A stretch of 7,797 bases of DNA, taken from contig CATOJU010000038.1 in the NCBI GenBank assembly GCA_951800555.1, forward strand, positions 1 to 7,797, written 5' to 3'. This DNA comes from an uncultured Rickettsiales bacterium. GTDB taxonomy: Bacteria; Pseudomonadota; Alphaproteobacteria; Rickettsiales; UBA1997. The translations under genes and the position numbers were made by a program. The notes beneath the pieces are model-generated. The model saw only the letters and a program-made list of their open reading frames with translations, did no database searches and had not been told where the DNA came from. Shown piece by piece: positions 5,212-7,797 of the stretch (its first letter is position 1; the number at the start of each line of letters is the position of its first letter).

Positions 5212-6609
5212 TTAGTAATCGATACAAATATCTATTGTATCAGTTCTATTTAATTTTATTTTATTTACAATTTTTCCATATTTATCAATTAAAGCAGTTA
5301 TTCCAGAATTCGCAACTCTCAAAACAGGAATTTTATTTTCCAAAGCCCTAAATTTCGAAGCAACCAAATGTTGATAGGGACCGCTTGTTGAGCCAAACCA
5401 AGCATCATTTGTCAAATTTACTATTAAATTAGCTTTTTTATTTACTAAATTTGTAAAAATTGATTCATAACAAATAGTAGGAGAGAAAGTAGGAAATTCA
5501 TCATCAATTTTCATAATTTTTCTCCAATTATTTGATGTGGAAATATTAGTAATTCCTGTTATTGTATTCAAAAAATTAAAAATATTGCTAAAAGGAATAT
5601 ACTCACCAAATGGAACAAGATGATGTTTATCATAAAAATCAATAATTTTACCATCTTTTATTATAAAAACAGAATTAAAAAACTTTTCATTTTCGATATC
5701 AACCCTTATTCCGCCAGTTATTAAAGTTTTTTCTTTTAAATTTTCCTTTAAAAATGATAAAATATTTTTATTATATTTTTTATAATCATTATTTTCAAAA
5801 AATAAATAAACTGGTAATGCAGATTCCGGCCAAATTATATATTTAATATTTTCACTATTTTCTAAACTTAATTTTAATAAATTACTTAAAATTTCCTCTT
5901 TATTGTTTTCTAATTTGATATCTTGTGGAATATTTGGTTGAATTAGTCTTATATTACATATTTTTGTAGTATTTTTATTATTATTCAATCTAACGAGTCC
6001 ATATACAAATAATAAAAAAAATAAAAATATATAAAATATGGAATATTTTTTGTATTTTTTATCTTTTAAAACATAGAAACAAGAATAAAAAATTACCAAT
6101 ATAAAGTCGAATATATGTGTTCCAAAAATTGATACAGTTTGAGTTAATATTTGAGTAAAACCTAAACTATATCCAATTATATTCCACGGAAATCCAGTTA
6201 ATAATATACCTCTAAAATATTCAAAAATAGTCCATAAAAATGCGAAATTTAATGTAATTATAAATTTATTTTTAGTATATTGTTTTATATATGATGTAAA
6301 ATATGTTGTAAAACCTATATATATGGCTAAATATGCTGGAATTATACTTATTGCAAACGGAATTAACCAAGCAAATTTTAGAGGTTCTACAAGCAAAGAA
6401 TTACAATACCAATAGCAATTTCCTATAAAATATCCAAAGCCAAAGTTCCAACCTTTTATAAAATTAATTTTATGATTTTTTTCTAAATTTTCTAAAAGGT
6501 AATAAAAAGTATAAAAAAATATAAAAAATAAATATGTAGGAGCAAAAGCAAAAGAAGAAATTAAACCTAAAAAAAATAGCTTTACATAATTATTTTTGTA
6601 AAATTTCAT
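5212..6609 (-). CDS. lnt: Apolipoprotein N-acyltransferase
   Basis: Inner-membrane enzyme that transfers an acyl chain from a phospholipid to the free amino group of the diacylglyceryl-cysteine on apolipoproteins, the last lipidation step. At 465 residues it is somewhat shorter than E. coli Lnt (512). The first ~205 residues are hydrophobic with several membrane segments; the nitrilase-like periplasmic domain covers about 218-450. The catalytic triad is present: Glu262 (in WPES), Lys328 (in YDKHHLVPFGEY) and Cys380 (in TICYES). Glu337 and Glu382, at positions conserved in the family, are kept, as is the NDAWFGSTSGPYQH block (401-414). The ATG at 6609 lies inside the end of lgt in another frame, a 20-bp overlap without a Shine-Dalgarno sequence, so translation is probably coupled to lgt. 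It implies triacylated lipoproteins and a diderm envelope. Confidence 0.95.
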   Translation of the reverse strand: MKFYKNNYVKLFFLGLISSFAFAPTYLFFIFFYTFYYLLENLEKNHKINFIKGWNFGFGYFIGNCYWYCNSLLVEPLKFAWLIPFAISIIPAYLAIYIGFTTYFTSYIKQYTKNKFIITLNFAFLWTIFEYFRGILLTGFPWNIIGYSLGFTQILTQTVSIFGTHIFDFILVIFYSCFYVLKDKKYKKYSIFYIFLFFLLFVYGLVRLNNNKNTTKICNIRLIQPNIPQDIKLENNKEEILSNLLKLSLENSENIKYIIWPESALPVYLFFENNDYKKYNKNILSFLKENLKEKTLITGGIRVDIENEKFFNSVFIIKDGKIIDFYDKHHLVPFGEYIPFSNIFNFLNTITGITNISTSNNWRKIMKIDDEFPTFSPTICYESIFTNLVNKKANLIVNLTNDAWFGSTSGPYQHLVASKFRALENKIPVLRVANSGITALIDKYGKIVNKIKLNRTDTIDICIDY

Positions 6610-7405
6610 ATTGTTTTTTCGAAATTATTAATAAATAAAAACCCGCAATAATTAAAGGAATTGACAATATTTGCCCCATAGTTATACAATCAAAAAAATA
6701 ACCTATTTGCATATCTGGTTCTCTAAAAAATTCTATAAAAAATCTAAAACTTCCATAAAATATTAAAAACAAAGAAGAAGTCAACTTCTTCCATTTAAAA
6801 TTATATTTTTTCACTGCCATTAGCATTATTATTAATAATATAATACCTTCAAAAAAAGCTTCATACAGCTGGGTTGGATGCCTAGGTATATTATCCGCTG
6901 TTGGGAAAATGAAACCATAATTACCTTTTGTTGGTCTTCCATATAATTCTAAATTTATAAAATTTGCAATTCGTCCCAAAAATAAACCTATAGGGACAAC
7001 AACAGCCAAAATATCTATCAATTCAAAAAATCTAATTTTATACTTTTTGCATAATAAATAATTAGCGATTAAAACACCTAAAAATCCTCCATGAAAAGAC
7101 ATACCCCCGTGCCAAATCGCAAAAATTTCCAATGGGTTAGAAATATAATAAATAAAATTATAAAATAAAACATATACCAATCTTCCACCAAGAATTATAC
7201 CTAAAATTCCATAAAAAAAGAAATCATCACAAAAAAATTTTTCATCATTATATAAATTTAAACTATATTTTTTATTTAAAAATTTTACTAATTGCCAAGC
7301 AAAAATTAAACCAAAAATATAGGCTAATGAATACCATTTTACATAAAATGGGCCAATACTTAATGCATTAGTATTAAACACTGGCAATTCTATTACTTTA
7401 ACCAT
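6590..7405 (-). CDS. lgt: Prolipoprotein diacylglyceryl transferase
   Basis: Inner-membrane enzyme that transfers diacylglyceryl from phosphatidylglycerol to the lipobox cysteine of prolipoproteins, the first lipidation step. Its 271 residues are near the usual length. The family signature GRIANFINLELYGRPT (144-159) is intact with Arg145, Asn148, Asn151 and Glu153. Also present are HGGMSFHGG (99-107, with His105 matching the E. coli His103 position), HPTQLYEA (176-183), and Tyr217, Arg221 and Glu225 in the RFFIEFFREPD region, matching E. coli Tyr235, Arg239 and Glu243 in spacing. About seven hydrophobic segments fit the polytopic fold. The ATG at 7405 has no Shine-Dalgarno sequence but follows a good promoter. 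It is first in an lgt-lnt pair; the signal peptidase gene lspA is not in this window. Confidence 0.96.
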   Translation of the reverse strand: MVKVIELPVFNTNALSIGPFYVKWYSLAYIFGLIFAWQLVKFLNKKYSLNLYNDEKFFCDDFFFYGILGIILGGRLVYVLFYNFIYYISNPLEIFAIWHGGMSFHGGFLGVLIANYLLCKKYKIRFFELIDILAVVVPIGLFLGRIANFINLELYGRPTKGNYGFIFPTADNIPRHPTQLYEAFFEGIILLIIMLMAVKKYNFKWKKLTSSLFLIFYGSFRFFIEFFREPDMQIGYFFDCITMGQILSIPLIIAGFYLLIISKKQYEILQK

Positions 7406-7435
7406 TTTTTTAAATTAAATTATATTAATAATTAT

Positions 7436-7463
7436 ATTATAACAAAAATTTTTAAAAAAACAA
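7436..7463 (-). promoter_or_regulatory. Promoter of lgt-lnt
   Basis: On the minus strand TTGTTT (7458-7463) and a perfect TATAAT (7436-7441) are 16 bp apart. Transcription would start near 7429, about 24 nt before the lgt ATG. This indicates that lgt and lnt form their own two-gene unit rather than continuing a transcript from outside the window. Confidence 0.55.
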
Positions 7464-7480
7464 TAGAACTTTTCACATAG

Positions 7481-7491
7481 AGGCACTGCCT
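7481..7491. repeat. GC-rich 11-bp inverted repeat upstream of lgt
   Basis: AGGCA-C-TGCCT is a perfect five-base dyad around one central base, far richer in G+C than its surroundings. It lies about 17 bp upstream of the lgt -35 box. A one-base loop cannot form an RNA hairpin of full length, so a protein-binding site fits better than a terminator. Function is unknown and chance occurrence is possible. Confidence 0.3.
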
Positions 7492-7556
7492 ATAATTTCT
7501 TACTTTATCAAATTGCAGCTTTAATTTTACATTTTTTTAACATATTCTTATCTAAT

Positions 7557-7685
7557 TTATGTTTTTTCTTTTAGCTTTATTATATTAAATCCTCTATAGG
7601 TATATTTTCTTGGTATTTTTATATTATTTATATTATTTGTATCATTATTTTTCATATTATCTTTAATATTTGTGTAGTCTAGCAT
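7557..7685 (-). CDS. Possible 42-residue ORF or gene remnant, unrecognised
   Basis: An ATG at 7685 opens 42 codons to TAA. The product begins MLDYTNIKDNMKNNDTNNIN and ends in a basic stretch, IPRKYTYRGFNIIKLKEKT. No Shine-Dalgarno sequence is visible. The Asn-Lys-rich first half is what random AT-rich sequence gives; the second half looks more protein-like. It could be a small gene, a fragment of a decayed gene, or chance. I do not recognise a family. Confidence 0.2.
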   Translation of the reverse strand: MLDYTNIKDNMKNNDTNNINNIKIPRKYTYRGFNIIKLKEKT

Positions 7686-7718
7686 ATCTATTTCTTAAGG
7701 AAGAATTAAAAGATTCTA

Positions 7719-7796
7719 CTAAATATAAGTTTCAGATTTACCTATTATGTGTAATCTGCAATCTATTGTATTGTTATTCTTACTATATTCTTTTAC
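7719..7796 (-). CDS. Possible 3' end of a gene running in from beyond the window
   Basis: This is the only minus-strand frame open to the right edge: 25 codons, then TAG. The visible C terminus ends CRLHIIGKSETYI. The residue mix is plausible for a real protein end, but the stretch is too short to judge and no family is recognised. If real, the gene lies upstream of lgt in the same direction. Confidence 0.2.
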   Translation of the reverse strand, partial: VKEYSKNNNTIDCRLHIIGKSETYI

Positions 7797-7797
7797 T

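Larger units (their letters stand above)
7442..7797. other. ~350-bp stretch with no convincing gene
   Basis: Apart from the lgt -35 box and the GC-rich dyad, all six frames are broken by stops and no conserved domain is recognisable. The minus strand is A-rich, as the coding strand is in the neighbouring genes, and keeps short open stretches (7557-7685 and 7719-7796). This is compatible with a decayed gene or with spacer. No tRNA, rRNA or CRISPR structure is seen. Confidence 0.5.

Noticed and set aside
7667..7797. Plus-strand frame open to the right edge, hydrophobic and cysteine-rich
   Set aside because: It has no ATG (only TTG at 7670 near its start), and its Phe/Leu/Ile/Tyr-rich translation is typical of the T-rich strand in AT-rich DNA.

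Overview
This is a very AT-rich window (roughly 20-25% G+C by eye, and lower between genes) that uses the standard genetic code. The visible tryptophan codons are TGG, and TGA serves as the stop of cdsA. Very low G+C, a long ankyrin-repeat protein and alphaproteobacterial-looking housekeeping genes suggest a host-associated alphaproteobacterium, for example Rickettsiales or Holosporales. This placement is an inference from gene content, not a phylogeny.

Layout. (1) 38-1903, plus strand: an ankyrin-repeat protein with about 14 repeats. Its C terminus is an acidic tail, four lysines and a final Cys-Leu-Leu-Ile, which looks like a eukaryotic prenylation (CaaX) signal; the cysteine is the only one in the protein. 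A hairpin terminator at 1929-1983 separates it from the convergent genes. (2) 2072-4314, minus strand: an apparent operon of a dual-BON probable lipoprotein (DolP/YraP-like), CDP-diacylglycerol synthase (cdsA) and a Xer tyrosine recombinase (probably xerC). It is led by a near-consensus promoter, TTGATT-17-TATAAT. (3) 4315-4483: a divergent control region. (4) 4484-5134, plus strand: a YrbL-family kinase-like protein that keeps the main catalytic residues of a protein kinase. (5) 5212-7405, minus strand: lgt and lnt, the first and last enzymes of lipoprotein lipidation, overlapping by 20 bp behind a promoter just upstream of lgt. (6) 7442-7797: about 350 bp with no convincing gene, holding a GC-rich inverted repeat, one possible small frame and a possible gene end running off the window.

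Function. Most of the window is envelope biogenesis: phospholipid precursor synthesis (CdsA), lipoprotein maturation (Lgt, Lnt), and a likely lipoprotein client (the BON protein). XerC serves chromosome dimer resolution. The ankyrin protein stands apart as a candidate host-directed effector. The CaaX-like tail is the most striking signal here, and the kinase-competent YrbL homologue is second.
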